This document shows positions 1 to 8,241 of a DNA stretch of 33,460 nt, one piece after another (position 1 is the first letter of the stretch; every line of letters begins with the position of its first letter). Origin of the DNA: Oscillospiraceae bacterium (lineage in GTDB: Bacteria > Bacillota > Clostridia > Oscillospirales > Oscillospiraceae); the NCBI GenBank assembly GCA_022801715.1, contig JAAWSV010000028.1, positions 1 through 33,460 of the forward strand, read 5' to 3'. The notes below the pieces were generated by a model. The model ran no database searches, was not told where the DNA came from, and saw only the letters and a list, made by a program, of their open reading frames with translations. The position numbers were made by a program, and so were the translations under genes.

Positions 1-1
1 A

Positions 2-823
2 GATCAGGGCTTTACCGGGCTGGAAATCAGGATACAAATTATTGGACTGTTTACCCCTCATGCGGTGGAGCAGTTTGGTGAAACTGTCACCACCTACGAC
101 AAAATCCAGAACCGGGTGTTTGTGGATTTACAGTCCTCGAAAGAATTTGACGGCGGAGAAATCAACTACGGCTTTTCCGCACTGCACGTCACCATAGACG
201 ACCCGCAAGACATGGCGCGGGTGGTAGCCGATGTCAAGGCCCTGCCGGGTATTGATTGGAAAGCCTTTACCGTGGAGGTGGACAATGAAACCTACGAAAA
301 CGCCGCCGCTCCGCTGGCTGCGCTGAATGAATTGGTCGTGACCCTGCTGGTGGTGATTATCGTTGTCAGCGCCATTATTCTGGCCTTGATCCTGACCCTT
401 TGGACAAAGACCCGTATTCACGAAATCGGCGTATTCCTGTCCGTGGGTATCCAAAAATCAGCCATCATCGGTCAATACCTGATAGAAGTGCTGCTGATTG
501 CCGTCCTCGCCTTTGGCCTGTCCTACTTCACCAGCAACGCCATAGCGGGGCAGATCGGCAACCATCTGTTGGAGCAGAGTATGCAGACGGAACCGGAGGA
601 CGATAACGACGTTGTATCTGCCGCTGCTGCGGTTGATGTGGGGGCGGACAACCTCATTCAAAAGCCCCTGCCCACGGAAAACGGCATTCAGGTGTCCGTT
701 GGGCTGGACAACCTCGCCCAGCTCTATCTGATTGGCCTTGCTATTATCATTGTGGCTGTCAGCACATCCTCCATCACGGTCATGCGACTGAAACCCCGTG
801 AAATCCTGTCAAAAATGAGCTAA
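2..823 (+). CDS. FtsX-like ABC transporter permease, C-terminal part (5' truncated by window edge)
   Basis: The frame is open from base 2. The GTG at 65 is an internal codon, so the true start lies outside the window. About 274 residues are visible. First comes a soluble MacB/FtsX-type extracytoplasmic segment, then a membrane helix (bases ~335-410). A cytoplasmic 'TRIHEIGVFLSVG' coupling segment, typical of FtsX permeases, follows. Then there is a second helix (~475-545), a ~50-residue acidic outer loop and a last helix (~715-785) ending in 'LKPREILSKMS'. That is the usual C-terminal three-helix FtsX arrangement. The ABC ATPase starts 13 bases downstream, so the two form one exporter acting at the cytoplasmic membrane, probably on a peptide or lipid-like substrate. 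The substrate cannot be read from sequence. Confidence 0.85.
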   Translation, partial: DQGFTGLEIRIQIIGLFTPHAVEQFGETVTTYDKIQNRVFVDLQSSKEFDGGEINYGFSALHVTIDDPQDMARVVADVKALPGIDWKAFTVEVDNETYENAAAPLAALNELVVTLLVVIIVVSAIILALILTLWTKTRIHEIGVFLSVGIQKSAIIGQYLIEVLLIAVLAFGLSYFTSNAIAGQIGNHLLEQSMQTEPEDDNDVVSAAAAVDVGADNLIQKPLPTENGIQVSVGLDNLAQLYLIGLAIIIVAVSTSSITVMRLKPREILSKMS

Positions 824-836
824 AGGAGGTACGATC

Positions 837-1475
837 ATGCCAACACTGGAATTAAAAAATGTTTCTTACGCCTACGAAAAAGGCAAGGCAGTTTTGCAGA
901 ACGTCAGCGGGTCACTGGAAACCGGGAAGCTGTACGCCATCCTCGGCCCGTCCGGGTCTGGCAAGACCACGCTGCTGTCCCTGCTGGGCGGGCTGGATGT
1001 GCCGACACAGGGCAGCGTCCTGTTTGACGGCGTGGACATTACGGCAAAGGGCCTGGAACACCACCGCAGGAACCATATCTCGCTGATCTTTCAGAGCTAC
1101 AACCTGATCGACTACATGACCCCCATTGAAAATGTGCGGCTCACCGCCAAGCTGGACGCCGCCCCCATTCTGGAACGGCTGGGGCTTACAAAGGACGAAA
1201 CACGGCGGAACGTGCTGAAACTGTCCGGCGGACAGCAGCAGCGGGTAGCGATTGCGCGGGCGCTGGCCTCCGATGCCCCGGCCATTCTGGCAGACGAGCC
1301 GACCGGGAACTTGGACGCCGACACCGCCGAGGAAATCACGGCGATTTTGAAAGAGAGCGCCCATACGTTCGGTAAGTGCGTGGTGGTCGTGACCCACGAC
1401 CGCAAGGTGGCAAAGCAGTCGGATGTGGTGCTGGAAATCAAACGGGGACATTTGAAAGAGAGGGAAATGTGGTAA
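837..1475 (+). CDS. ABC transporter ATP-binding protein (MacB/LolD type)
   Basis: This 212-residue ATPase partners the FtsX permease just upstream. Walker A GPSGSGKT is at residues 37-44, the Q-loop Gln at ~86, the signature LSGGQQQR at 129-136, Walker B 'AILADEP' at 149-155, and the H-loop His in 'VVTHD' near 186. The region before the signature is somewhat shorter than in typical LolD/MacB ATPases of 220-230 residues. The start is fixed by a strong AAAGGAGG ribosome site seven bases before the ATG at 837, directly after the permease stop. The end overlaps the GTG start of a small lipoprotein, so the three genes look co-translated. Function as the motor of an exporter is certain at family level; the substrate is unknown. 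Confidence 0.93.
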   Translation: MPTLELKNVSYAYEKGKAVLQNVSGSLETGKLYAILGPSGSGKTTLLSLLGGLDVPTQGSVLFDGVDITAKGLEHHRRNHISLIFQSYNLIDYMTPIENVRLTAKLDAAPILERLGLTKDETRRNVLKLSGGQQQRVAIARALASDAPAILADEPTGNLDADTAEEITAILKESAHTFGKCVVVVTHDRKVAKQSDVVLEIKRGHLKEREMW

Positions 1476-1735
1476 ATAAAATTGCTATTATCTTGGTGTG
1501 TATGCTGGCCTGCTTCTCGCTGTTCACCGGCTGTACCGATCAGAAAGACGGCAACGATCAGGACACAAATTTGGGGAACTCCGTGGAAATTGATGATACA
1601 GACATTGCAATCGACGCCGAACCGGGCCTGGACACTGAGGACAATTCCGACAATGTAACTTTACCTGACGGCTTTACCTACAGTTTCCGCGACCCGGACA
1701 ATGCGGACGGCATTGTAGTCACACCGAGGGAGTAA
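1469..1735 (+). CDS. Small acidic lipoprotein of the ABC exporter operon
   Basis: This is an 88-residue protein starting at the GTG at 1469, which overlaps the last codons of the ATPase gene and has GAGAGGG just upstream. The N-terminus (VNKIAIILVC...FTGC) is a type II signal peptide with lipobox LFTGC, so the mature protein should begin at Cys ~22 and be anchored to the outer face of the membrane. The rest is hydrophilic and strongly acidic (many Asp, Asn, Glu) and ends 'DGIVVTPRE'. I recognise no domain. Placement after an FtsX permease/ATPase pair suggests an accessory surface protein of that exporter, but this is inferred from context only. Confidence 0.75.
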   Translation: MVNKIAIILVCMLACFSLFTGCTDQKDGNDQDTNLGNSVEIDDTDIAIDAEPGLDTEDNSDNVTLPDGFTYSFRDPDNADGIVVTPRE

Positions 1736-1788
1736 AAAAATTCCCATTTCACACAGGTTCCACATTGGCTTTATATTGATTCCATATG

Positions 1789-1819
1789 GCGGCGGTACTT
1801 TGGTAAAAAGTGCCGCCGC
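1789..1819 (+). terminator. Long hairpin downstream of the exporter operon
   Basis: Arms 1789-1801 and 1807-1819 form a 13-bp stem (one G-U pair) around a 5-base loop. It sits 53 bases after the lipoprotein stop. Only a weak T-rich stretch (1825-1829) follows, so termination strength is uncertain. A second 7-bp dyad (1829-1835 with 1845-1851) lies immediately downstream. Confidence 0.45.
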
Positions 1820-1938
1820 TGTGATTTTAGCGGCTTTGGGAGGCAGCCGCTATGTGGATATTTCGCCGTGAGAAATTGAGAGTACCGTTATCAAAAAAGC
1901 CAGTTCCCCGCCTGGGGGAATTGCGGCTACGAAGTTAT

Positions 1939-1971
1939 ACTGTATAGTATAGATATAGCAAACTATACAGT
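1939..1971. promoter_or_regulatory. Perfect 10-bp inverted repeat, operator-like
   Basis: ACTGTATAGT (1939-1948) and its exact reverse complement ACTATACAGT (1962-1971) are separated by 13 AT-rich bases. The dyad lies immediately before a strong terminator, not before a recognisable gene. It could be an orphan operator left from a lost regulator gene, or part of a remnant of mobile DNA. Confidence 0.4.
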
Positions 1972-1973
1972 GC

Positions 1974-2013
1974 AAACCGCCCGGTGGGTCTGTGACCTGC
2001 CGGGCGGTTTTTG
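1974..2013 (+). terminator. Strong intrinsic terminator
   Basis: AAACCGCCCGG (1974-1984) pairs with CCGGGCGGTTT (2000-2010), with an inner GGTC/GACC helix around TGT, and is followed by a T run (2008-2012). It closes transcription arriving from the left. No gene is recognised between the lipoprotein and this hairpin. Confidence 0.8.
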
Positions 2014-2255
2014 TCGTTTCCTGCGGCCCGAAAATTTTTCTTTGATTTTTTCTCTGCGGAAAGCGGTTTTGCGCGCAAAACCTGTGCCCGCTTGGACGAG
2101 TATAAGAAAAGCTGTCTGGAAAACAAGCTCATCCGCACCATTCTCGGCGTGAAAATCTTAACCAGGCGTCAGCAGTTTGAGCAGTTTTGGATAATCTGTC
2201 GTCGATTTAAGCGTTGCCGTTTACGAAAAGTCCAAATAAAGCGGTCAGATTGATA
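2014..2255. other. AT-richer gap with no recognised gene (possible remnant)
   Basis: This stretch carries only a short open frame (2011-2253, plus strand). Its central part (around 2090-2190) looks protein-like, with 'LENKLIRTILGVKILTRR', but I cannot place it in a family. It has no convincing ribosome site. It may be a decayed fragment of mobile-element DNA. Confidence 0.3.
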
Positions 2256-2284
2256 TGGAAATTGAACCTCGGCTATGGTATAAT
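2256..2284 (+). promoter_or_regulatory. Sigma-A type promoter for the tyrosine phosphatase unit
   Basis: A perfect -10 TATAAT (2279-2284) lies 17 bases after a weak -35 TGGAAA (2256-2261). Downstream is AAAGGAG plus a GTG at 2331, which would open a frame overlapping the phosphatase start at 2398 and could be a short leader ORF. Confidence 0.55.
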
Positions 2285-2397
2285 ACCATTATATCGTGCC
2301 AAAGCTCTTTTCACAGAAAGGAGCATAGACGTGAAAGAAACCACCGCAAAACACCCGCGGCGCCCGGAATATCAATCCATTCAAGAGGTTTCAGGAT

Positions 2398-2862
2398 ATG
2401 ACAAAAATCCTATTCGTCTGCCACGGCAACATCTGCCGCAGTCCCATGGCCGAATTCATAATGAAGGACATCGTAAAAAAAGCGGGACTATCCCACCAAT
2501 TCCACATCGAGTCCGCCGCCACCAGCACCGAGGAGCTCGGCAATCCGGTCTATCCCCCCGCCCGCCGAAAGCTGGCAGAGCACGGCATCGGCTGCGCGGG
2601 CAAAACCTCCCGCCGGCTGGAGCACCGGGACTATACCCAGTACGACCTCCTGGTGGGGATGGACCAGGCCAACCTGCGGAATATGCGCCGGATCTGCGGC
2701 GGCGACGATGCCGGCAAGCTCCACCTGCTGCTGGACTTCACCGACCGCCCCGGCGACGTAGCCGACCCTTGGTACACCGGCGACTTCGACACCACCTACC
2801 AGGACGTGCTTTCCGGATGCCAGGCCCTGCTGGAGCATCTGCTCCGCTTCCCAATATCGTAA
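2398..2862 (+). CDS. Low-molecular-weight protein-tyrosine phosphatase
   Basis: This 154-residue protein is the normal length for the LMW-PTP/arsenate-reductase-like family. It hydrolyses phosphotyrosine through a cysteinyl-phosphate intermediate in the cytoplasm. The P-loop CX5R is 'CHGNICRS': nucleophile Cys8, Arg14 and the following Ser15. The general-acid Asp123 sits in 'DPWYTGDF', the usual DPW/Y loop. The start at 2398 gives the canonical N-terminus 'MTKILFVCHGN'; a GAGG lies about 10 bases upstream. The gene stands alone between a promoter at 2256-2284 and the oxidoreductase 91 bases downstream, and no tyrosine kinase gene is next to it. It is well conserved and presumably active, even though it is inferred to ride on the sigK element. 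Confidence 0.92.
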   Translation: MTKILFVCHGNICRSPMAEFIMKDIVKKAGLSHQFHIESAATSTEELGNPVYPPARRKLAEHGIGCAGKTSRRLEHRDYTQYDLLVGMDQANLRNMRRICGGDDAGKLHLLLDFTDRPGDVADPWYTGDFDTTYQDVLSGCQALLEHLLRFPIS

Positions 2863-2953
2863 GACTGTCGATTTTGCCGAATCCCCTCAGATCATCTCCC
2901 TCCGGTATAATTTCACCCGATAGCAGCCATCCTAATCCCCACGAGGTGATAGG

Positions 2954-4255
2954 ATGGACTCCATATGGCTGCAAACGGCACAGCTCCCCCCATTTCCCCC
3001 TCTCCGGTCAGACCTGAAAACCGATGTACTGATTATCGGCGGCGGTATGGCCGGACTTTTATGCGCCTATAAGCTGTCCCAAGCCGGCGTGGACTGCGCC
3101 TTGGTGGAGGCAAACCGTATCGGCAGCGGCGTCACCAGGAACACCACGGCAAAGATCACCGCCCAGCACGGCCTGATCTACGCCTCACTGCTCCAAAGGC
3201 TTGGCAGCCAGCGGGCCAAGCTCTATCTCAGCGCCAACCAAGCGGCGCTGGCGGAGTACCGCGCCCTGTGCCGGGACATCGACTGCGACTTTGAGGAGCG
3301 GGACGCCTTCGTCTACTCCGTGGACAGCGGGAAGCGGCTGGAGCAAGAGCTTGCTGCCCTGGGCCGTCTGGGCTTCGCCGCGGAATTTGTGGAGAGCCTC
3401 CCCCTCCCCTTCCCCACGGCGGGCGCCGTCAAATTCCCGCACCAGGCCCAGTTCCACCCCCTCAAATTCATGGCCGCCATTGCCAAGGGACTGCGGATCT
3501 TCGAGCATACCAAGGTCCTGGAGTTGGGCCCCGGCTGGGCCTCCACCAGCGGCGGAAAGATCTCGGCGGACAGGATCATCGCCGCCACCCACTTCCCGCT
3601 GCTGAACAAGCACGGCTGTTATTTCCTCAAGCTGTACCAGCACCGCTCCTATGTGCTGGCCCTAAAGGACGCCCCGGATGTCCACGGCATGTACTTGGAC
3701 GAGGACCAGACGGGCCTGTCCTTCCGAAACTGCGGGGAGCACCTGCTCATAGGCGGCGGCAGCCACCGGACCGGCAAGAGAGGCGGCGGCTGGTCAGAGC
3801 TGGAGCGTTTCACCCGGCGCCACTACCCCAAGGCCCAGGAGACAGCCCGCTGGGCCACCCAGGACTGCATGACGCTGGACGGCGTCCCCTACGTGGGCCT
3901 CTACTCCAGGGGCACCGCCGGGCTCTACGTGGCCGCGGGCTTCAACAAGTGGGGCATGACCTCCTCCCTTGTGGCCGCCGGCCTTCTGACAGATCTCATT
4001 TTGGGCCGCGACAACCCCTATACGCCGGTTTTCTCCCCCTCCCGAGGGATTCTCCGCCCCCAGCTGGCGGCAAACATTTTAGAGTCCCTTTTGGGTCTCC
4101 TGACGCCCACCGTCCCCCGCTGTCCCCACATGGGCTGCGCCCTGAAGTACAACGCCGCCGAGCACAGCTGGGACTGCCCCTGCCATGGCTCCCGCTTTGG
4201 GGAGGACGGCTCCCTCCTCACAGGTCCGGCCTCCGGGGACAAAAAGCGGATGTGA
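2954..4255 (+). CDS. FAD-dependent oxidoreductase with C-terminal Rieske [2Fe-2S] domain
   Basis: This 433-residue protein combines two modules. The N-terminal DadA/glycine-oxidase-like fold has the dinucleotide-binding motif GGGMAG at residues 29-34 and the following 'ALVEANRIGSG' (FAD ribose contact), then 'TTAKITAQHGLIY'. The C-terminal Rieske domain has ligands Cys390, His392, Cys408 and His411 in 'CPHMGC' and 'CPCHGSRF'. This architecture is known in Firmicutes (YhfW-like proteins, usually about 500 residues), so this copy is on the short side though both modules appear complete. The substrate is not known for the family. The start is set by GAGGTGAT five bases before the ATG. A TATAAT at 2906-2911 may serve as its -10, although no good -35 is seen. 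The intrinsic terminator at 4338-4366 follows. Confidence 0.9.
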   Translation: MDSIWLQTAQLPPFPPLRSDLKTDVLIIGGGMAGLLCAYKLSQAGVDCALVEANRIGSGVTRNTTAKITAQHGLIYASLLQRLGSQRAKLYLSANQAALAEYRALCRDIDCDFEERDAFVYSVDSGKRLEQELAALGRLGFAAEFVESLPLPFPTAGAVKFPHQAQFHPLKFMAAIAKGLRIFEHTKVLELGPGWASTSGGKISADRIIAATHFPLLNKHGCYFLKLYQHRSYVLALKDAPDVHGMYLDEDQTGLSFRNCGEHLLIGGGSHRTGKRGGGWSELERFTRRHYPKAQETARWATQDCMTLDGVPYVGLYSRGTAGLYVAAGFNKWGMTSSLVAAGLLTDLILGRDNPYTPVFSPSRGILRPQLAANILESLLGLLTPTVPRCPHMGCALKYNAAEHSWDCPCHGSRFGEDGSLLTGPASGDKKRM

Positions 4256-4337
4256 GACGCCCCGCCGAAGACGCGGTCCCCCCTCCTCCTTGGACACAGC
4301 CGCAAGACAACAGACCCCCTCGAGAACAGCCGCACAA

Positions 4338-4366
4338 GGGCTCCTCTCGAAGGGGCCTCTTTTTTT
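4338..4366 (+). terminator. Intrinsic terminator after the FAD/Rieske gene
   Basis: GGCTCCT (4339-4345) pairs with AGGGGCC (4351-4357) around a 5-base loop, one pair being G-U. A run of seven T (4360-4366) follows. It isolates the recombinase operon from upstream transcription. Confidence 0.8.
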
Positions 4367-4380
4367 ACCGCCCCCCGCCG

Positions 4381-4422
4381 GCATTTTTTCGCCCCCGGCA
4401 CATATCCATGGACTGAGGTGAT
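4381..4422 (+). promoter_or_regulatory. Possible mother-cell (sigma-E/K-like) start region of the recombinase operon
   Basis: CATATCCAT (4401-4409) resembles the CATA-type -10 of sporulation mother-cell sigma factors. Together with the preceding CGGCA it reads CGGCACATA, matching CGGGACATA in front of sigK (minus strand, ~6453-6445). The ribosome site and start TGAGGTGATGCCACATG (4414-4430) differ from sigK's at one base. The -35 element is unclear. Shared sigma control is inference. Confidence 0.45.
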
Positions 4423-4427
4423 GCCAC

Positions 4428-4598
4428 ATGGAGAGTGAGCGGGAGCTGATCTGCCTTCTGCTGGACCACATCCGATCCCTTGGCCTCATATCCGAGGCCG
4501 CCCACTCCGCGGCGGTAAATCTGGCCCGCTCCGCGGCGGACCTGCCGCCCCTTTTCCAGTATCCCGCGGACCTGACAGAGGGAGGCGATCCGCCATGA
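4428..4598 (+). CDS. 56-residue protein translationally coupled to the serine recombinase
   Basis: This small gene begins at the ATG at 4428, six bases after a strong GAGGTGAT ribosome site. It ends in TGA overlapping the recombinase ATG (ATGA at 4595-4598), so the two must be co-translated. The product (N-terminus MESERELICLLLDH, C-terminus LTEGGDPP) is mainly helical in appearance, Ala/Leu/Ser rich, and has no helix-turn-helix or metal motif that I can see. Small proteins made with skin-type or SPbeta-type recombinases can act as recombination directionality factors (CD1234 in the C. difficile skin element, SprB in SPbeta). That role is a hypothesis from position and size, with no sequence match claimed. 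Confidence 0.75.
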   Translation: MESERELICLLLDHIRSLGLISEAAHSAAVNLARSAADLPPLFQYPADLTEGGDPP

Positions 4599-6229
4599 AC
4601 ATACTCCAGCTCCGCAGCGAGCTCCGCAGCGGCAGAACCATCTTCGACCTGCCCCTGCGGGTGACCTTCTACGCCCGCGTCTCCACCGACAAGGATGAAC
4701 AGCTCAACAGCTTGGAGAATCAGGTGCAGTACTACACCGAGCTGATCCAGAGCCGGCCCAGCTGGACCTTTATACCAGGATACATAGATGAGGGTCTGTC
4801 CGGTACCACCACCAAGCGGCGGGACAGCTTCCTGCGAATGATCCGGGACGCCAAGGCGGGGCGCTTCGATTTCATCATCACCAAGGAGATCTCCCGCTTC
4901 TCCCGCTCCACCTTAGACAGCATCCAGTACACCCAAGAGCTGCTGGACCACGGCGTAGGCGTGCTCTTCCAGAACGACAACATCAACACCTTGGACACGG
5001 ACAGCGAGTTTCGCCTGGTGGTCATGGCCGGCGTAGCCCAGGACGAGGTGCGCAAGCTCTCTGAGCGGTTGAAGTTCGGTTTCCGCCAGGCCATCAAAAA
5101 CGGCCGCGTACTGGGCAGTGACACGCTGTGGGGCTACGACAAAAAAAACTGCGTCCTCACCGTCAACGAGGCGGAGGCCCAGGTGGTGCGCCGGATCTTC
5201 GACCTCTACGCCAACCGGCAGATGGGCATCCGCCGCATCTCCCAGACGCTTCTTGACGAGGGCGTCACCAGCCGGCGGGGCAGCGCCTTCAACGTGCTGA
5301 CCATCCGCCACATCCTCTGCAACCCCAAGTACAAGGGCTGGTACTGCGCGGGCAAGAGCCAGACCGTGGACTACCGCAGCAAGCGAAAGGTCCTTTTAGA
5401 TGAGAGCCAGTGGACCATGTACCCCGACCCCTCCATCCCGGCCATCGTGCCGGAGGAGCTGTGGGACCGGGCCAACGCCCTGTACAGGCGGCGGAGCCAG
5501 CAGATGATGTCCCACCAGAGCGCCGCGGCCTTCCACAACCGCTACCCCTACAGCGGCAAGATCATCTGCGAGGAGCACGGCGCCAGCTTCCACCGCCAAG
5601 TGCTGAAGAGCAAGGCGGGTAATAGGGAGGTCTGGCAGTGCCGCGTCTACCGGGAGCGGGGCCGGGCGGGCTGCTCCGCGCCCCAGCTCCACACCGCTGA
5701 GCTGGACCAGATCATGGCCCGCCTCTTCCACCATCTGACCCCGAACAAACAGGCCGTTATCGACGCGGTCTTGACCATTCTCCAGTCCGTCCCTGACGAG
5801 CACGACTACTCCCAAGACCTCCGCCGCATTAAGGAGAACCTGTCCGCCCTTCACGCCAAAAAAGACCGCCTGTTAGAGATGAGCATAGAGGGCGCCATCT
5901 CCACGGCGGAATTCAAACAGCGCAACGACGGCTTCAACGAGCAGATCCGGGCGCTGGAGGAAAAGCAGTCAGCACTCCAAGCGGAAGCGGCAAAGGGCAG
6001 ACAGACCCCGGCGCAATTTGAGAAAATCCGCATGGCACTGGAACAGGAGCTGACCCGCCAGGAGGGAATCAGCTCCGCCATAGTCACCACGATTTTGGAC
6101 CATATCATCGTCCAAAAGAGCAGCACCAAAGAGGTGCTGCATCTGAACATCCACCTGAAATCCGGCGGCCCCTACCGGGCCGTTTTTGACCGGCAAAGTT
6201 CCTCCTTTCGCTTCACCCCTTCTTTATAA
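4595..6229 (+). CDS. Large serine recombinase (SpoIVCA-like), next to split sigK
   Basis: This 544-residue recombinase has an N-terminal resolvase domain with catalytic Ser30 in 'YARVST' and the arginine motif 'ISRFSRS'. A recombinase domain follows (~residues 175-300: 'WGYDKKN...[21 protein letters not shown]'). Next come a zinc-ribbon-like segment with CEEH, WQC and AGC ligands (one Cys-x2-His pair replacing the more usual Cys-x2-Cys) and a C-terminal coiled coil (~400-480). Such enzymes carry out site-specific integration and excision through a Ser-DNA link. The 3' end overlaps the truncated sigK frame by 17 bases and is convergent with it, which points to excision of the element that splits sigK. 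It is coupled to the 56-residue gene upstream. The family is certain; the sigK-specific role is strongly suggested by position. Confidence 0.93.
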   Translation: MNILQLRSELRSGRTIFDLPLRVTFYARVSTDKDEQLNSLENQVQYYTELIQSRPSWTFIPGYIDEGLSGTTTKRRDSFLRMIRDAKAGRFDFIITKEISRFSRSTLDSIQYTQELLDHGVGVLFQNDNINTLDTDSEFRLVVMAGVAQDEVRKLSERLKFGFRQAIKNGRVLGSDTLWGYDKKNCVLTVNEAEAQVVRRIFDLYANRQMGIRRISQTLLDEGVTSRRGSAFNVLTIRHILCNPKYKGWYCAGKSQTVDYRSKRKVLLDESQWTMYPDPSIPAIVPEELWDRANALYRRRSQQMMSHQSAAAFHNRYPYSGKIICEEHGASFHRQVLKSKAGNREVWQCRVYRERGRAGCSAPQLHTAELDQIMARLFHHLTPNKQAVIDAVLTILQSVPDEHDYSQDLRRIKENLSALHAKKDRLLEMSIEGAISTAEFKQRNDGFNEQIRALEEKQSALQAEAAKGRQTPAQFEKIRMALEQELTRQEGISSAIVTTILDHIIVQKSSTKEVLHLNIHLKSGGPYRAVFDRQSSSFRFTPSL

Positions 6230-6419
6230 TGTGCGCCACCAGACGGAGGTTTCGCTCGATCAGGACATTCCGCGCCTCAATATCCCCCTGGGCGTAGCGG
6301 CTGAGATACTCCCGCTCCTCCTCCGCCGTCAGGGGCTTGGGAAAGGAGTTGAGCCCGCCGGTCAGGTGGAGCGTCAGGAAAAGGCTGCTGCGCAGCAGCA
6401 CCATAGCGGTTGTAAACAT
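6213..6419 (-). CDS. sigK: RNA polymerase sporulation sigma factor sigma-K, N-terminal fragment (split gene)
   Basis: The 68-codon frame reads through the typical sigma-K start: a hydrophobic pro-sequence-like N-terminus ([22 protein letters not shown]), '[15 protein letters not shown]', then '[19 protein letters not shown]', where sigma-70 region 2 begins. Intact sigma-K continues from here for another ~160 residues. This frame ends after one more residue at the recombinase gene. Nothing in the N-terminal part is damaged and the ribosome site (TGAGGTGATGC, 6-7 bases before ATG) is excellent. That favours a functional split gene rebuilt by excision over a decayed pseudogene. Sigma-K directs late mother-cell transcription in sporulation. 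The protein made from the unrearranged locus could not bind -10 or -35 DNA. Confidence 0.85.
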   Translation of the reverse strand: MFTTAMVLLRSSLFLTLHLTGGLNSFPKPLTAEEEREYLSRYAQGDIEARNVLIERNLRLVAHIIKKG

Positions 6420-6420
6420 G

Positions 6421-6470
6421 TTGCATCACCTCACCCCCTATTCCTATGTCCCGACAGAATGTCCCTATAC
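6421..6470 (-). promoter_or_regulatory. sigK promoter and ribosome site, sigma-E-like
   Basis: On the minus strand GTATAG (6470-6465) is followed 16 bases later by CATAGGAAT (6448-6440), resembling sigma-E/sigma-K promoters (-35 ATA-type, -10 CATA-type). TGAGGTGATGCAACATG then forms the ribosome site and start. The match to consensus is partial. Expression of sigK from sigma-E and later sigma-K is established in B. subtilis. Confidence 0.45.
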
Positions 6471-6510
6471 GATATTTTCTCCCGCCGCCGTCTTTTTTGT
6501 CAAAAGGACG

Positions 6511-6539
6511 TAGCCAGTGCCCCCCGATTCTGTTATAAT
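6511..6539 (+). promoter_or_regulatory. Sigma-A promoter of glpK
   Basis: A perfect -10 TATAAT (6534-6539) lies 17 bases after TAGCCA (6511-6516, 4 of 6 matches to the -35 consensus). The mRNA would start near 6546, about 40 bases before the glpK ATG. No CRE or antiterminator structure is evident. Confidence 0.65.
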
Positions 6540-6586
6540 GCCAGATAAGAGGCACCACTTTACAGAAAGAAACAGGAGGCACCCCC

Positions 6587-8077
<1,491 letters not shown>

Positions 8078-8140
8078 AAAATGAGGAATTAGGAGTTAGG
8101 AATTTAGAAAACCAACCTCTTTTCTGGCAGGATTTACAGC

Positions 8141-8169
8141 TTGTGCCGCTCTCTCCCTTCCGGTATACT
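8141..8169 (+). promoter_or_regulatory. Sigma-A promoter of the SleB-type hydrolase gene
   Basis: TTGTGC (8141-8146) and TATACT (8164-8169) are separated by exactly 17 bases. The mRNA would start near 8176, before the GGAGGGG ribosome site at ~8191-8197 that precedes the ATG at 8203. Confidence 0.6.
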
Positions 8170-8241
8170 GGAGGCATCAAAAACCGGAATGGAGGGGTCG
8201 TCATGAAATGAAGGGACCTTGTCTGCCTGCTGGCGCTGCTC

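Larger units (their letters stand above)
1..6229. mobile_element. Right portion of a putative sigK-intervening (skin-like) element; left end outside the window
   Basis: The right boundary is inferred from the point where the minus-strand sigma-K reading frame leaves its conserved sequence (about 6213-6227). This is also where the 3' end of a large serine recombinase gene lies. That arrangement, an N-terminal sigK half convergent with a resident recombinase, matches the logic of the Bacillus subtilis skin element, which is excised in the mother cell to rebuild sigK. Visible cargo is an ABC exporter, a lipoprotein, a tyrosine phosphatase, an FAD/Rieske oxidoreductase, a 56-residue protein and the recombinase. 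No C-terminal sigK half is seen at 1-4400, so the left boundary is either beyond the window or lost. Calling everything from base 1 part of the element is inference. Confidence 0.6.

Noticed and set aside
2214-3017. 267-codon frame overlapping the tyrosine phosphatase
   Set aside because: Pro/Arg/His-rich shadow in another phase; only its first codons may matter as a leader ORF.
6420-6586. Riboswitch or antiterminator before glpK
   Set aside because: The gap is filled by two divergent promoters and leaves only ~40 bases of leader; no terminator/antiterminator pair is present.
8085-8110. TTAGGA direct repeats as a regulatory element
   Set aside because: Short, imperfect and located after a stop codon; a similar word before 9869 suggests a common low-complexity intergenic sequence.
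8203-8211. Selenocysteine or recoded TGA in the SleB-type gene
   Set aside because: Position 3 precedes the signal peptide, no SECIS-like hairpin with a conserved loop is seen just downstream, and other genes here use TGA as a normal stop.
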